This document shows positions 9,459 to 20,600 of a DNA stretch of 64,000 bases, one piece after another (position 1 is the first letter of the stretch; each line of letters starts with the position of its first letter). The translations under genes were made by a program, and so were the position numbers. Source of the DNA: Helicobacter sp. MIT 05-5294 (GTDB lineage: Bacteria > Campylobacterota > Campylobacteria > Campylobacterales > Helicobacteraceae); NCBI RefSeq assembly GCF_000765675.1, contig NZ_JRPA02000002.1, forward strand, positions 1 to 64,000, read 5' to 3'. The notes below the pieces were generated by a model. The model did not search any database, was not told the DNA's origin, and worked only from the letters and a program-made list of their open reading frames with translations.

Positions 9459-10430
9459 ATGGATTTTTTTAAGCATAATAAAATTTATGATTTTATGAAG
9501 ATGTCCAGCTATGGAATCTTGCTTTCCCTAGTTTTGTTTGTGTTCTCGTTAGTTTTGTTTGTCAAGCCGGGTTTTAGCCTTGGCGTAGATTTCGCAGGAG
9601 GAACGCTTATCCAGCTACAATATAACACCCCTGCACCTTTATCGGAGATTCGCTCCAAATTAGAAGCGGTAGAATCCTATAAAGGAGCGCAAGTTAGCGA
9701 GTTTGGCTCACCAGAAGAAATTTTAATCAAACTTCCAACCGCAACTTCTAATGTCAATCAAGATATTGGGGAAGAAGTTGCTAGGGTTTTGCAGGATACA
9801 GGAGAATTAAGTATTCGGCGGGTGGATATTGTAGGTCCAAAAGTCGGAAGCGAATTGCAAGAAAAGGGGACTTTAGCCCTTGTTTTGGCTTTGGTGAGCA
9901 TTATGCTTTATGTTTCCTATCGTTATGAATGGCGTTTTGCTTTGGCGGCGGTTTTGGCATTAGTGCATGATGTGGTGATTTCTGCGGGTGCGGTGATTTT
10001 GTTTGATATTGATTTGAATTTAGAGGTGATTGCTGCACTTTTAACGCTAATTGGCTATTCTATTAACGATACGATTATTATCTTTGATAGAATCCGAGAA
10101 ACGATTGGTTTGCGCGCCAATGATAATTTGGAAAATGTGATTAATGAGGCACTTTCTGCGACACTTTCGCGCACAATGCTGACTTCGCTTACAATGTTTT
10201 TCTCTGTCTTTACGCTTTATCTTTTTGGCGGAGAGATTATCAAAGGATTTAGTTTGCCAATGTTAGTTGGCTCAATTGTGGGAAGTTATAGCTCAATTTT
10301 TGTTGCAAGTAAATTGGTGGTTTTGTTTAAATTTGATTTGAAAAAATACCACCAAAAAGTCGCAGAATCCGAACGCAAAGCATTAGAAAAAAAGAAATTG
10401 CGTGAAATGTATGAAAAAGGAAGAGTGTAA
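9459..10430 (+). CDS. secF: Protein translocase subunit SecF
   Basis: A 323-residue partner of SecD. It shows the N-terminal helix, the DFAGGTLIQLQ motif, a periplasmic region, and C-terminal helices with GYSINDTIIIFDRIRE, the SecF signature. It ends in a charged tail (KALEKKKLREMYEKGRV). AAGGAAAG precedes the ATG, and its stop codon shares a base with the start of the next gene. Confidence 0.96.
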   Translation: MDFFKHNKIYDFMKMSSYGILLSLVLFVFSLVLFVKPGFSLGVDFAGGTLIQLQYNTPAPLSEIRSKLEAVESYKGAQVSEFGSPEEILIKLPTATSNVNQDIGEEVARVLQDTGELSIRRVDIVGPKVGSELQEKGTLALVLALVSIMLYVSYRYEWRFALAAVLALVHDVVISAGAVILFDIDLNLEVIAALLTLIGYSINDTIIIFDRIRETIGLRANDNLENVINEALSATLSRTMLTSLTMFFSVFTLYLFGGEIIKGFSLPMLVGSIVGSYSSIFVASKLVVLFKFDLKKYHQKVAESERKALEKKKLREMYEKGRV

Positions 10431-10771
10431 TGGATTGGGGCAAAGTTCTTTTTATATTTTTTATTTTGATGAGTTTGACTTCAACGGTGGGCTTTTTGTA
10501 TGACCAAAGCTTGGTGATGTTGTTTATTGCCGGGGGAGTGAATCTTCTATCTACGATTCTAAAAGTCGGGGTGCGCAGTTTTATGTCTGCCGAGCTTATG
10601 GCGGCTTCTCTTGTCGCAGATTTGCATTTAATTCCTGCTTTTATTTATATGCAGGTTTTTGATAATATCAATGTCGCAGTTGCTTTGGCACTTGGTGCAG
10701 TGGTGGCAAATATAGTATCTATCGTGTTTGTAGCTATTGAAAGTATTAAAAGCTATAACGATTATAATTAG
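10430..10771 (+). CDS. Small integral membrane protein (HP1548-like)
   Basis: A 113-residue hydrophobic protein with about three or four membrane helices and no catalytic motif that I can see. It is fused to the secF stop by a TAATG overlap and sits between secF and leuS, the position of H. pylori HP1548. The conserved location next to secDF suggests a membrane role tied to export, but that is inference. Confidence 0.85.
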   Translation: MDWGKVLFIFFILMSLTSTVGFLYDQSLVMLFIAGGVNLLSTILKVGVRSFMSAELMAASLVADLHLIPAFIYMQVFDNINVAVALALGAVVANIVSIVFVAIESIKSYNDYN

Positions 10772-10781
10772 GAGCTAAATC

Positions 10782-13256
10782 GTGGAATACAATGCAAAAG
10801 TAATTGAAAAAAAATGGCAGAATTTTTGGGAAGAAAATGGGCTTTATGAGCCAAAGCCTGATAAATCTTTACCTAAAAAATACATTTTAAGTATGTTTCC
10901 TTATCCTAGTGGCAATATCCATATGGGGCATGTCCGCAATTACTGCATTAGCGATGCGATTGCTAGAAAATTCCGCAAAGATGGCTTTAATGTCCTGCAC
11001 CCTATTGGTTGGGACGCTTTTGGAATGCCTGCAGAAAATGCTGCAATCAAGCACAAAACACACCCTAAAGCTTGGACTTATTCTAATATTGAAAATATGA
11101 AGCGACAACTTTATAGCTTGGGATTCTCATTTTCTAAAACGCGCGAACTTGCGACTTGCGATTTGATTTATTCTAAATGGGAACAAAACCTCTTCATTGC
11201 GATGTGGGAAAAAGGCTTGATTTATCGCAAAAAAGGCTTTTTGAATTGGTGTCCAAAAGATCAAACCGTGCTTGCCAATGAACAAGTGATTGAGGGGAAA
11301 TGTTGGCGTTGTGATACTCCTGTGGTGCAAAAAGAAATGTATCAATATTATATTAAAATCACGGATTATGCGCAGGAATTACTAGACGATTTAGACGCTT
11401 TAGAGGGTAAATGGCCTAACCAAGTGCTAACAATGCAGAGAAATTGGATAGGAAAATCCAAAGGCTTAAGCTTCGCGTTTTTACTAGAAAAAAAGATAGA
11501 ATCCTCCACAGAAACTTTAGAATCTATAGAGGTTTTTACGACGCGTCCTGATACGATTTTTGGCGTGAGTTTTGTCGCTTTAGCACCAGAACACCCTTTG
11601 GTAAAAGCAGTTTTGGAAAATGCGCAAAACTATGGAATCTCTGAAGAGCAAAAAGCGCAGATTGTGGCGATTCAAAATACAAGCGAAAGAGAGAGGGCGC
11701 AGCAAGAAAAATTAGGAATCCCACTTGGAATTTCCGTGATTCACCCCTTAACCCAAGTTAAGATTCCGCTTTGGGTGGCGAATTTCGTGCTTATGAGTTA
11801 TGGAAGTGGGGCAGTGATGAGCGTCCCAGCGCACGATGGACGCGATTATGAGTTTGCCAAAAAATACAATCTTCCAATTATTCCGGTGATTGCTCCTAAG
11901 GATTCTGGTGAAAAAGCACAAGAAAATAGTTGCGCAGAAGACTTTTATGATGGAGGTGGAATCCTCATTCATTCCAATGAATATAATGGCTTAGATAATG
12001 AAGAGGCGAAAGCAAAAATTATTGAATATTTTGAAAAGAATCAACTAGGAAAAGCAGTTGTGAATTTCAAGTTGCGGGATTGGGGTGTTTCAAGGCAACG
12101 ATATTGGGGGACGCCGATTCCATTGATTCATTGTCCTAAATGCGGAATCGTTCCTGAAAAAAACCTACCTGTTGCTTTGCCTGAAGATGTCGTGATTGAC
12201 GGGGAGGGGAATCCATTAGACAAACATCCTTATTGGAAGTATTGTGCGTGTCCAAAATGCGGTGCAAATGCGCTTAGAGAAACAGACACGCTAGATACTT
12301 TTGTGGAATCTAGTTGGTATTTTTTGCGCTACACGACACCTCAAGAATTGCGCGAAGATGAGGTTTTTTCGCGCGAAGATGAAAAGTATTGGATGAATGT
12401 TGATGAATATATCGGCGGGATTGAACATGCGATTTTGCATTTGCTTTATTCAAGATTTTTTACAAAAGTCTTACGCTCACTTGGATTAACGGATTCTAAT
12501 GAGCCATTTTCTCATCTTCTCACGCAAGGTATGGTAACCAAAGAGGGCGCAAAAATGAGCAAATCTAAGGGAAATGTCGTAGACCCCGAAGAGATTATCA
12601 CACAATATGGCGCGGATACTGCGCGTTTGTTTATTTTGTTTGCCGCTCCTCCTGTGCGCGAGTTGGAGTGGAATGATTCCGCACTAGAAGGTTCTTATCG
12701 CTTTATTAAAAGGCTTTGTGCTAAGGTAGAAAAAATACAAAAAAGCCAAAGTTTGCCCACAATAGAATCCAAAAATCTAAGCGAAAAAGAAAGATGTGCG
12801 CGTAAAAAAGTCTATGAGGCTTTGAAAAAATATCAAGAAACTTTTTGCCATGAAAGCGGCTATGCTTTTAATACGCTGATTGCGGCGTGTATGGAAGCTT
12901 TGAATGCACTAAATGAGCAAGATAATGTAGAGATTTGGAGTGAGGGATATTTCATACTTTTAAATATCTTAGAGCCGATTATCCCGCATATTTGTTGGGA
13001 GCTAAGTCAAGAATATTTTGGTTTGCAAAACTTCAAAGAGATTCCGCTAGATGAAGAAGCACTCAAAGAGGATTCTATCGTAATGGCAATTACGATTAAT
13101 GGAAAGAGACGCGGAGAGATTAAAGCGGATTTGAACACAGAAGAAAAACAAATCCTAGAACTCGCCAAGAGGGAAGTTGCCAAATGGATAGAGGGCAAAA
13201 CCATTATAAAAGAAATTGTTGTGCCAAATAAACTTGTTAATTTCGTGGTTAAATAA
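10782..13256 (+). CDS. leuS: Leucyl-tRNA synthetase
   Basis: An 824-residue class I synthetase that charges tRNA-Leu. The HIGH-type motif is [15 protein letters not shown] near residue 40 and the KMSKS loop is KMSKSKGN near residue 590. The editing domain carries TTRPDTIFG. The start is GTG (10782) behind AGGAG. The gene contains about nine GAATCC/GGATTC words by my count, far above composition expectation. Confidence 0.98.
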   Translation: MEYNAKVIEKKWQNFWEENGLYEPKPDKSLPKKYILSMFPYPSGNIHMGHVRNYCISDAIARKFRKDGFNVLHPIGWDAFGMPAENAAIKHKTHPKAWTYSNIENMKRQLYSLGFSFSKTRELATCDLIYSKWEQNLFIAMWEKGLIYRKKGFLNWCPKDQTVLANEQVIEGKCWRCDTPVVQKEMYQYYIKITDYAQELLDDLDALEGKWPNQVLTMQRNWIGKSKGLSFAFLLEKKIESSTETLESIEVFTTRPDTIFGVSFVALAPEHPLVKAVLENAQNYGISEEQKAQIVAIQNTSERERAQQEKLGIPLGISVIHPLTQVKIPLWVANFVLMSYGSGAVMSVPAHDGRDYEFAKKYNLPIIPVIAPKDSGEKAQENSCAEDFYDGGGILIHSNEYNGLDNEEAKAKIIEYFEKNQLGKAVVNFKLRDWGVSRQRYWGTPIPLIHCPKCGIVPEKNLPVALPEDVVIDGEGNPLDKHPYWKYCACPKCGANALRETDTLDTFVESSWYFLRYTTPQELREDEVFSREDEKYWMNVDEYIGGIEHAILHLLYSRFFTKVLRSLGLTDSNEPFSHLLTQGMVTKEGAKMSKSKGNVVDPEEIITQYGADTARLFILFAAPPVRELEWNDSALEGSYRFIKRLCAKVEKIQKSQSLPTIESKNLSEKERCARKKVYEALKKYQETFCHESGYAFNTLIAACMEALNALNEQDNVEIWSEGYFILLNILEPIIPHICWELSQEYFGLQNFKEIPLDEEALKEDSIVMAITINGKRRGEIKADLNTEEKQILELAKREVAKWIEGKTIIKEIVVPNKLVNFVVK

Positions 13257-13777
13257 TGGCAAAAATTTCTAAAATCTCTCTTTTTGCTGCATTTTTTTGC
13301 GCATTTTTGATTCTCCTTAGTGCGTGTGGCTATCAGCCCATAGCGCATAAAACTAAAAAAGCAGTGGGGGAAAGGGTTTTTGTGGAAGTCAAAATCAATC
13401 CACGCGACCCACAAAATAGCGTGGCATTAAAAGACGAAATCACACAAGCAATTTTTGAACGATTGGGCGTGAATGTCTCCAATAAAGCAGATTCTGATTC
13501 TACTATTGAAGTGCAATTACAGCACATAAGATTTTCTTCACTCGCGGAGAATCGCGTAGGATTTGCGACTTTTTATCGTTGTGAAGTGAGTGTGGAGTTT
13601 AAGTATTTCAATGCTTCAACACAAAAAACAAGGATATTCTCCAAAAAAGGTTTTCATAACTTTTCGCTTGATAACACCTCTATTATCACAGATTCTGTGC
13701 GCTTAGAAGCAATCAACGAAGCAGTGATTCAAGCGGTTGATGGTTTTATCTCACAAATAGGAATTGAAACACAATAA
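13256..13777 (+). CDS. lptE: LPS-assembly lipoprotein LptE-like
   Basis: A 173-residue lipoprotein. The signal peptide runs to a lipobox LLSAC with the lipidated Cys at residue 24, followed by GYQPI, typical of LptE, which plugs the outer-membrane LPS translocon LptD. The family is very divergent in Campylobacterota, so the call rests on the lipobox, size and position between leuS and folC (HP1546). Start and stop overlap their neighbours as TAATG, indicating tight coupling. Confidence 0.8.
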   Translation: MAKISKISLFAAFFCAFLILLSACGYQPIAHKTKKAVGERVFVEVKINPRDPQNSVALKDEITQAIFERLGVNVSNKADSDSTIEVQLQHIRFSSLAENRVGFATFYRCEVSVEFKYFNASTQKTRIFSKKGFHNFSLDNTSIITDSVRLEAINEAVIQAVDGFISQIGIETQ

Positions 13778-14994
13778 TGCAAAATGCCCAAATCATTGCT
13801 AGAGAAGCATTAAAAGAATTGTTAAAAGAGGGTAAAGAGCCAACTCCGGAGCTTTATGAAGAGGCATTTTATGCACAGGCGAAAAAATTAGGAAACAATG
13901 TAGGAGAGAGGGGATTTAGCATAGAAAAAATCCTTGAAATGTTGGACAAAGAAATCAAGGCAAGTTTTTTTAATCGTCCATTTAAAAGCAAAAATGAACT
14001 TATTACGGCTTTGGTAAAATCTATCCATCATCTTTTCTTTTATAAAAAAAATTTTTACACTCAACTAGAGATTCTCAAATTGCTTTTGCGTTTGCTTTCC
14101 ACCCATCCACAAAAGGAAATCAGCCAACTTGCCAAAGGGCAATTGCTAGAGATTGACAAGCTTAATGCACAATCTATGCAAATGTGGCGTGAGCGTTGGG
14201 CGGAACAAATCAAAGCCATTTCCGAATTGGATTTCGTGGATTTAGTAAAGGGTTTGGAGATTTTAAGTGGTTTTAAGATTCCAGATTCTCCCTTTCATCA
14301 GTGGCAAAAGGAAGTGCAGAGGGCTTTGGAAAAGGGCATTAGTAAAGAAAATAAACTGAAGTTTTTGCAACAATTAGAGGGAATCTTAAAAGAACAATTT
14401 ACCAAAGCGCAAAATCAATCAGAAGAAATAAGCAAAGAGATTCCAAAAGAAAACAAACCACAGCCTCCCCAAAAACCCGCTCCTTTGAAATACCAACAAA
14501 TCTCTTCTCTGCCTATTGACGCGATGACGACGCTTGTAAGTAAGCAAGGCATGCAAGAAGTTTTGGATTTCGCGGAATCGCAATTTATAGAACACCAAAA
14601 AAATTATTCGGTGATTGTGTTTGGAATTGCAGCCTATGAAAAAATCAAAGAACATTTTGGGGTAGAAGCGGCGAAGCGCGTATTGGCGACTTTGGGGAGA
14701 TTGTTGAAGCAATACAGCAATGAAAGCGACTTGATTGCCTATTATGGCGAGGAAGAGTTTTTGGCATGTTTGTTGGAGCGCACGAAAGAAGAGGCAATCG
14801 CATTTATCCGCAATTTGGATTCTATTGTTAGTCAGAGTATTTTTATGTTTCAGCAAACACGCATTCATATTTCGCTAAGCGCACAAGCTTCTCATCGGGT
14901 GGAATCCGCGAGTTTGGAAAGTATGCTCAAGATTAGTTTAGAAGCATTTGAAAGACATAAAGACTCGAAAGGAATCATACAATATGAATCTTAA
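13777..14994 (+). CDS. Protein with degenerate GGDEF domain
   Basis: A 405-residue cytosolic protein. The N-terminal part (about 1-230) is alpha-helical with no recognised domain, followed by a Pro/Lys-rich linker (PKENKPQPPQKPAP). The C-terminal part resembles a diguanylate cyclase: an alpha/beta pattern, VIVFGIAAYEKIKEHFG and the GGDEF position reading AYYGEEEFLACL. The first Gly of GG(D/E)EF is replaced by Tyr, so cyclase activity is doubtful; it may bind nucleotide or be structural. From memory C. jejuni has a gene between lptE and folC, while H. pylori does not. Confidence 0.75.
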   Translation: MQNAQIIAREALKELLKEGKEPTPELYEEAFYAQAKKLGNNVGERGFSIEKILEMLDKEIKASFFNRPFKSKNELITALVKSIHHLFFYKKNFYTQLEILKLLLRLLSTHPQKEISQLAKGQLLEIDKLNAQSMQMWRERWAEQIKAISELDFVDLVKGLEILSGFKIPDSPFHQWQKEVQRALEKGISKENKLKFLQQLEGILKEQFTKAQNQSEEISKEIPKENKPQPPQKPAPLKYQQISSLPIDAMTTLVSKQGMQEVLDFAESQFIEHQKNYSVIVFGIAAYEKIKEHFGVEAAKRVLATLGRLLKQYSNESDLIAYYGEEEFLACLLERTKEEAIAFIRNLDSIVSQSIFMFQQTRIHISLSAQASHRVESASLESMLKISLEAFERHKDSKGIIQYES

Positions 14995-16273
14995 CGCGCA
15001 CAATCAAACACAATTAGAAAGATTTTTGGACGAAAAAGGCGCAGAATATGCTCCCTTTGATCCCACGCGTGCGCCAAGAATTTTGAAGCAATTACAGATT
15101 CCAACTCCTCCTAAACGAATCATTGTGCAAGTGATTGGCACAAATGGCAAGGGAAGCACGGGGAGATTTTTAAGCCTGATGTTACACCAATTAGGAATCA
15201 AGGTGGGGCATTTTAGTTCGCCGCATTTGCTGACTTTGTGCGAGAGGTTTTGGAAAAATGGCGCGATTCTATCAAGAGATGCTTTAAATGAGGCATTTTT
15301 GGCACTTGATTCTATGGCGGAATCGCAATTAGAACAAGCAAGTTATTTTGAAGCTTTAACTTTTTTGGCATTGAAAGTCTTTGAAGATTGTGAAGTTTTG
15401 GTTCTTGAAGCGGGGCTTGGAGGCGAGTTTGATTCTACGACAACTTGTGCTAAAGCTGATTTGACGCTCTTTAGTAGCATTAGTTTAGATCATCAAGAAA
15501 TCTTGGGAAATACTCTAGAAGAAATCGCCACAACAAAGCTTAAAGCAATGTCTAAAAGGGCAATTTTAGGATTCCAAAGTGAAGAACCCTATGGAGAAAA
15601 AGGCAAGGTTGCAGGTATTATTCAAAGAATCTCACAAAAAATCGCTGGAGAGAAACAAGCAAAACTAGAAATTTTAGATGTAATTCCAAGTGAAATTTCC
15701 CAATGGATTCTTGCGCGAAATTATCCGCACTATCAAGCACAAAACCTTACCCTTGCGTATCGTGGATTCCTAGCTGCGCAAGATTTGTTGGCTACAAAAA
15801 AAATTTGGAATCAAGAAAAGCTGCAAAGATTTGCGGGGAAATTTGCACTAGATTGTATGCTAGAATCCTTGCCTTTGTTAGATTTGCAAGGGCGTATGCA
15901 GAGATTTGCGCCCAATGTTTATTTAGATGTCGCGCATAATGTTGATGCAGCTTATGCACTTGTAAAGCAAATAAAAAATGATTCTTTTAGTCAAAATAAA
16001 TGTGTTTTAGTTTATAATTCTTATTTTGATAAGAATCCCTATGCAATTTTGTCTATATTAAAGCCAATCATTAAGCGGGTGGAAATCCTAGAAGTGCCAA
16101 ATGAGCGGATAATAGAAAAAGCGCAATTAGAAAAGATTTTACAAGAATTAGAGATAAAGTTTCAAGAATTTAAAATGATAGAAAAGCAAGAAAATTATTT
16201 AGTATGTGGTTCATTTAGTGTTGTTGCAGAGTTTTTGGCGCGTTTTTCAAAGACTTCAGAGAATGAAAATTAG
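14984..16273 (+). CDS. folC: Folylpolyglutamate/dihydrofolate synthase
   Basis: A Mur-ligase-family enzyme of about 429 residues that adds glutamate to folates. The P-loop region is VIGTNGKGSTGRFLS, with SPHLLTLCER and the later LEAGLGGEFDSTT and SLDHQEILG motifs. I use the ATG at 14984 (MNLNAHNQ), which follows an AAGGA site and overlaps the previous gene by 11 bases. An in-frame ATG at 14948 would deepen the overlap. A His in VAHNVDAA matches the C-terminal domain motif. Confidence 0.93.
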   Translation: MNLNAHNQTQLERFLDEKGAEYAPFDPTRAPRILKQLQIPTPPKRIIVQVIGTNGKGSTGRFLSLMLHQLGIKVGHFSSPHLLTLCERFWKNGAILSRDALNEAFLALDSMAESQLEQASYFEALTFLALKVFEDCEVLVLEAGLGGEFDSTTTCAKADLTLFSSISLDHQEILGNTLEEIATTKLKAMSKRAILGFQSEEPYGEKGKVAGIIQRISQKIAGEKQAKLEILDVIPSEISQWILARNYPHYQAQNLTLAYRGFLAAQDLLATKKIWNQEKLQRFAGKFALDCMLESLPLLDLQGRMQRFAPNVYLDVAHNVDAAYALVKQIKNDSFSQNKCVLVYNSYFDKNPYAILSILKPIIKRVEILEVPNERIIEKAQLEKILQELEIKFQEFKMIEKQENYLVCGSFSVVAEFLARFSKTSENEN

Positions 16274-16282
16274 GAAAAAAGA

Positions 16283-17218
16283 GTGAAGAATCGTTTTGTT
16301 GTTACTATTACTGATGTGAATGGTTCAAAGCAATATAATATCCGTCAGTATATGAAGCAAATTGTGCTTTATGTGATTTTGCTTGTTGTGGTGATTTTTT
16401 TCTTTAGTTTTATTTCCATTAAGCTTCTTTTAAAAGAAGTCAAGCAGATTGAGACTAAACGCGATTTAATGCAACAAGAATATCTAAAGATTAACGAGAA
16501 AAACGAGCAATTACGCGCTTTGGTTGATGAAAAAACCGAAGAATTAGTCAAGGTTTCTGACCGCATTGAAGACTTAGAGGGAATCGTTGGTTTGAGCGAT
16601 CAGACAATAGAAGCACCGCAAGATTTGAGTTTGATTGAGCGTGTGGATTTGGCAAGAATCACAGGAGCGCAAAAAGCCTTTGTAATGCAATTAATTCCTA
16701 ATGGTGCTCCATTACGCGGGAGTTATCGCGTTACTTCTGAATGGGGAACGCGCGTGAATCCTGTGTTGCAACGCACAGCCCCTCATAATGGTATAGATTT
16801 TGGCATACCTGTAGGGACGCCTATTTATGCACCCGCTGATGGCGTAGCAGATTTTACTAATAATGGTTATAATGGTGGCTATGGAATTATGGTAAAATTA
16901 GAACATTCTTTTGGGTTCAAAACATTTTATGCGCATTTGAGCAAAATTGTTGTGAATAAAGGGGATTTTGTGCAGCGCGGACAACTGATTGCGTATTCTG
17001 GGAATACCGGCAGAAGCACGGGACCACATTTGCATTATGAAATTCGTTATCTAAGTCGCGACCTTAATCCCCGTCCCTTTGTAGAATGGACAATGCGGGA
17101 TTACACGCAAATTTTTGAAAAGGAGAAAAACATAAAATGGCAATCTTTGCTAACAATGATAAACAAATTAGCGGAAATTCAGGAAACACCAGTATTATTG
17201 CGCAGGGAACAAAGATAA
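16283..17218 (+). CDS. csd1: M23 peptidoglycan endopeptidase, Csd1-like
   Basis: A 311-residue periplasmic, membrane-anchored enzyme with a GTG start. One membrane helix (about 27-48) is followed by a coiled coil (about 50-110) and a C-terminal LytM domain. Zinc and catalytic motifs are intact: HNGIDFG near residue 168 and GPHLHYEIR near 247. In H. pylori Csd1 trims DD-crosslinks to give helical cell shape, working with Csd2 and the bactofilin CcmA. Here only one M23 gene precedes the bactofilin. Its end overlaps the bactofilin gene by 82 bases. Confidence 0.9.
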   Translation: MKNRFVVTITDVNGSKQYNIRQYMKQIVLYVILLVVVIFFFSFISIKLLLKEVKQIETKRDLMQQEYLKINEKNEQLRALVDEKTEELVKVSDRIEDLEGIVGLSDQTIEAPQDLSLIERVDLARITGAQKAFVMQLIPNGAPLRGSYRVTSEWGTRVNPVLQRTAPHNGIDFGIPVGTPIYAPADGVADFTNNGYNGGYGIMVKLEHSFGFKTFYAHLSKIVVNKGDFVQRGQLIAYSGNTGRSTGPHLHYEIRYLSRDLNPRPFVEWTMRDYTQIFEKEKNIKWQSLLTMINKLAEIQETPVLLRREQR

Positions 17219-17601
17219 AAGGTGATGTGATTAGTGAGTGCAATCTGCATATTGATGGCACTTTAGAGGGAAATATTATTGCTAAAACCAATGTCGCAAT
17301 CGGAAAAAACGGAAGCGTCAATGGCAGTATTAACTCGGAACATTTGGTAGTGAGTGGGAAATTAATGGGAAATTGTGAATGCAATATCGTAGAGATTCTA
17401 CCACAAGGCAGGATTGATGGTAGCATTACAGCAAAAGAGTTGATCATTGAAAAAACCGGAGAGTTTGTTGGACAAAGTGTTGTGTATAAAAATAACGAAT
17501 TTACCAATGGATTTGACAAAGCAAACAGAGGTGGCTTAGATAAATCAAAGATTACACCCTTTAGCGTGAAAAAATCAGAGGACGGCGGTGATTCAAAGTA
17601 G
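17137..17601 (+). CDS. ccmA: Bactofilin, CcmA-like cell-shape scaffold
   Basis: A 154-residue bactofilin. The central beta-helix shows the periodic pattern: IIAQGTKIKGDVISECNLHI, then GTLEGNI, GSVNGSI and GRIDGSI. Bactofilins polymerise without nucleotide and in H. pylori CcmA positions Csd1 for helical shape. An AAAGGAG site inside the csd1 coding region precedes its ATG, so it starts 82 bases before csd1 ends. Its end overlaps the GTG start of mfd by 14 bases. Confidence 0.92.
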   Translation: MAIFANNDKQISGNSGNTSIIAQGTKIKGDVISECNLHIDGTLEGNIIAKTNVAIGKNGSVNGSINSEHLVVSGKLMGNCECNIVEILPQGRIDGSITAKELIIEKTGEFVGQSVVYKNNEFTNGFDKANRGGLDKSKITPFSVKKSEDGGDSK

Positions 17602-20600
17602 CGTTTATGCGTTCTTAAAAAATTCCAAAAAAGAATTTCACCACCATTTCAAAAATGGCTTGGTGATAATAAGTGAAGAGAAGCAAAGCGCGTTAGGTGC
17701 TTGTGATGTTGCCCGATTTTTGGGATTTAATGCTTTTGTATTGCCCGACTTTCGCGCTCATTTTGGCGAGGATTTGCGTAGCTTCCAAGAGGAATTAGGT
17801 GAGATTTTCGCCACATTGCGAGGATTTTATGCTTGTAAAGGCGAAAAAATCCTCTTTAGCCCCCTTTCCACGCTGTTGCATTCTTTGCCAAATGCCAAAT
17901 CTCTACAAGGCATTTCTTTGCAAGTGGGCGTAGATTACCCCCTTAAAGATTTCAAAGAAACTTTATTTCATCTAGGCTATGAATTTGTAGATTTAGTAGA
18001 GCTTAGCGGAGAAGTCTCGGTAAGAGGGGATATTGTGGATATTTTCACGCAAGATTCGCAACCTTATCGGATTACATTTTTTGGCGATGAATGTGAGAGT
18101 ATCCGCAAATTTGATGTGCAAAACCAACTTTGCTCCAAAGAAGAATTAGAAACCCTCACGATTCCACCGGCTTTTTTTAATCTCAATGCAGAATCCTACA
18201 CGACTTTACAAAATGCAATTTTAGAACAGCAAGATTCGTTTTTAAAAGATGTTTCAAATAGTAGCACAATGGCGAGTTTTGGGTTTTGGTATTTGGATAT
18301 AATTAACGCTGCGCAAGATTTTTTGCAGACTTATCCTTTTGTATTATTACCCAATGTTAAGGAATTAGCAAAAGAAGTTTTGGGATTCAAAGAACAAAAC
18401 GAACAAAGTTTGCAAAGAATCTTAAATGGCGTGGAAATAGAGAGAGATTCGCAATATCAAGACTTTGAATACCAATTCAATACGCTAAAGAATTTTTTGG
18501 AATTTCATAAAGATAAGCGCATTACGATTCTTGCCAAAACGGAATCTCAAGTGCGTCAAGCAGGGTTTTCGCTAACTGATACGCGATTCCGTTTTATGCT
18601 TGATTGGGATATTTCTGTTAATATCTTGGGCAAAGACGAGCTGATTTTATCTCTTAATTCTCCTCAAAAGCAGAAAAAGCGTGTAAAGGCTAAGATATTT
18701 TTAGATGAATTGAATCTTGGCGATTATGTGGTGCATTGTGATTATGGGGTGGCAATTTTTAACGGAATCGTTCAGGCAAATATTTTTGGCGCGACAAGAG
18801 ATTTCATAGAGTTACGCTATCTTGGGGAAGACAAGCTACTTTTGCCGGTTGAAAACCTAGATAGAATTGACCGCTATGTGGCAGATAGTGGCGGGATTCC
18901 AATGCTAGACCGCTTAGGCAAAGGTTCGTTTGCAAAACTCAAAGAAAAAGTGCGAGAAAAGCTTTTTGTGATTGCCAATGCGATTATTGAACTCGCAGCA
19001 AAACGCGAATTGCTTGATGGTGCGGTTTTTGATGTTACAAAAGAAGAAATTTTGATTTTCCAAAACCAAAGTGGATTCCATTATACAGAAGACCAAACCC
19101 AAGCGATTGCGGAGATTTTCAAGGATTTAAGCAATGGGCGCGTAATGGATAGATTGCTAAGTGGAGATGTGGGATTTGGCAAAACTGAAGTTGCAATGAA
19201 CGCGATGTTTGCGGCATTTTTAAGCGGCTACCAATCCGCCATTATCGCGCCGACAACCTTACTTGCTTACCAGCATTTTAATACCTTGCAGGAGCGATTC
19301 GCTCCTTTTGGGCTGAAACTCGCGCGACTAGATCGCTATGTCAGCGCAAAAGACAAAAAAACTATACTTAATGGGCTTAAAAATGGAGAATTAAACGCAG
19401 TTGTTGGCACACACACGCTTTTAAATGTGGAGTTTAAGAATCTCGCGTTGATTGTGGTTGATGAGGAGCATAAATTTGGTGTCAAGCAAAAAGAAAGAAT
19501 CAAAGATTTAAGCCAAAATATTCACTTACTTTCTATGTCGGCTACTCCGATTCCGCGAACGCTAAATATGGCACTCTCGCGCATTAAAGGCTTAAGTGAG
19601 CTTAAGATTCCTCCTAGTGAGCGACAAGCCACAAGAACTTTTGTTAAAGCTTATGATGAGGTTTTGCTAAAAGAAGTGATATTGCGCGAAATTAGACGCA
19701 ATGGGCAAGTGTTTTATATTTATAACAACATTGCCACGATTGCACGAAAAAAAGATGAAATCTTAAGCTTTTTGCCACAATTAAAAATCGCGATTCTGCA
19801 TTCTCAAATCCCCTCTAATGAAGCAGAAGATATTGTGCTAGACTTCGCTAAGGGCAACTATCATCTTTTGCTTTGCACAAGTATCGTAGAATCCGGGATT
19901 CATCTGCCTAATGCCAATACAATTATCGTAGAGGGTGCGGATTGCTTTGGAATCGCAGATTTGCATCAGTTGCGCGGACGCGTAGGAAGAGGGAACAAAG
20001 AGGGATTCTGCTATCTTTTGGTGAAAGATTTTGAACACATCACTGCTGATGCTAAAAAACGACTTTTGGCGTTAGAGAAAAACTCGTTTTTAGGAAGTGG
20101 TGGCGCACTTGCTTATCATGATTTGGAGATTCGTGGCGGTGGGAATTTAGTCGGAGAAGCGCAAAGTGGACATATCAAAAACATAGGATATTCGCTTTAT
20201 CTAAGAATGCTTGAAGAGGCGATTTTCACTCTAAGCGGAGATGTGCAACAAAAGCAAAACTCGGTTGATGTGAAGCTTAGTATCACGGCGTTTTTGAATC
20301 CTGAATTGATAGAATCCGAACGCTTACGATTGGAAATCTATCGGAGACTTTCTCGCGCTCAAGAAGAAAATGCAGTTTTTTTGATTGAAGGGGAGATTGA
20401 AGAGCGATTTGGGCGGTTGGATATTTATACAAGGCAGTTTTTGGATTTGATTCGCATTAAGATTATTGCGCGAAATTGCGGAATCGCAAGTATTTTAAAT
20501 TACCAGCAAAACATTTCTTTCGTGGATTTAAAGGGTGAGAAATTCACGCTTAAGGCGACAAGCAAGGACGAGGACGATTTGCTTAAGGCGGTTTTTGGGC

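Noticed and set aside
14419-14868. Long minus-strand frame opposite the GGDEF-like gene
   Set aside because: Antisense to a clear coding region, with no ribosome-binding site or protein-like composition.
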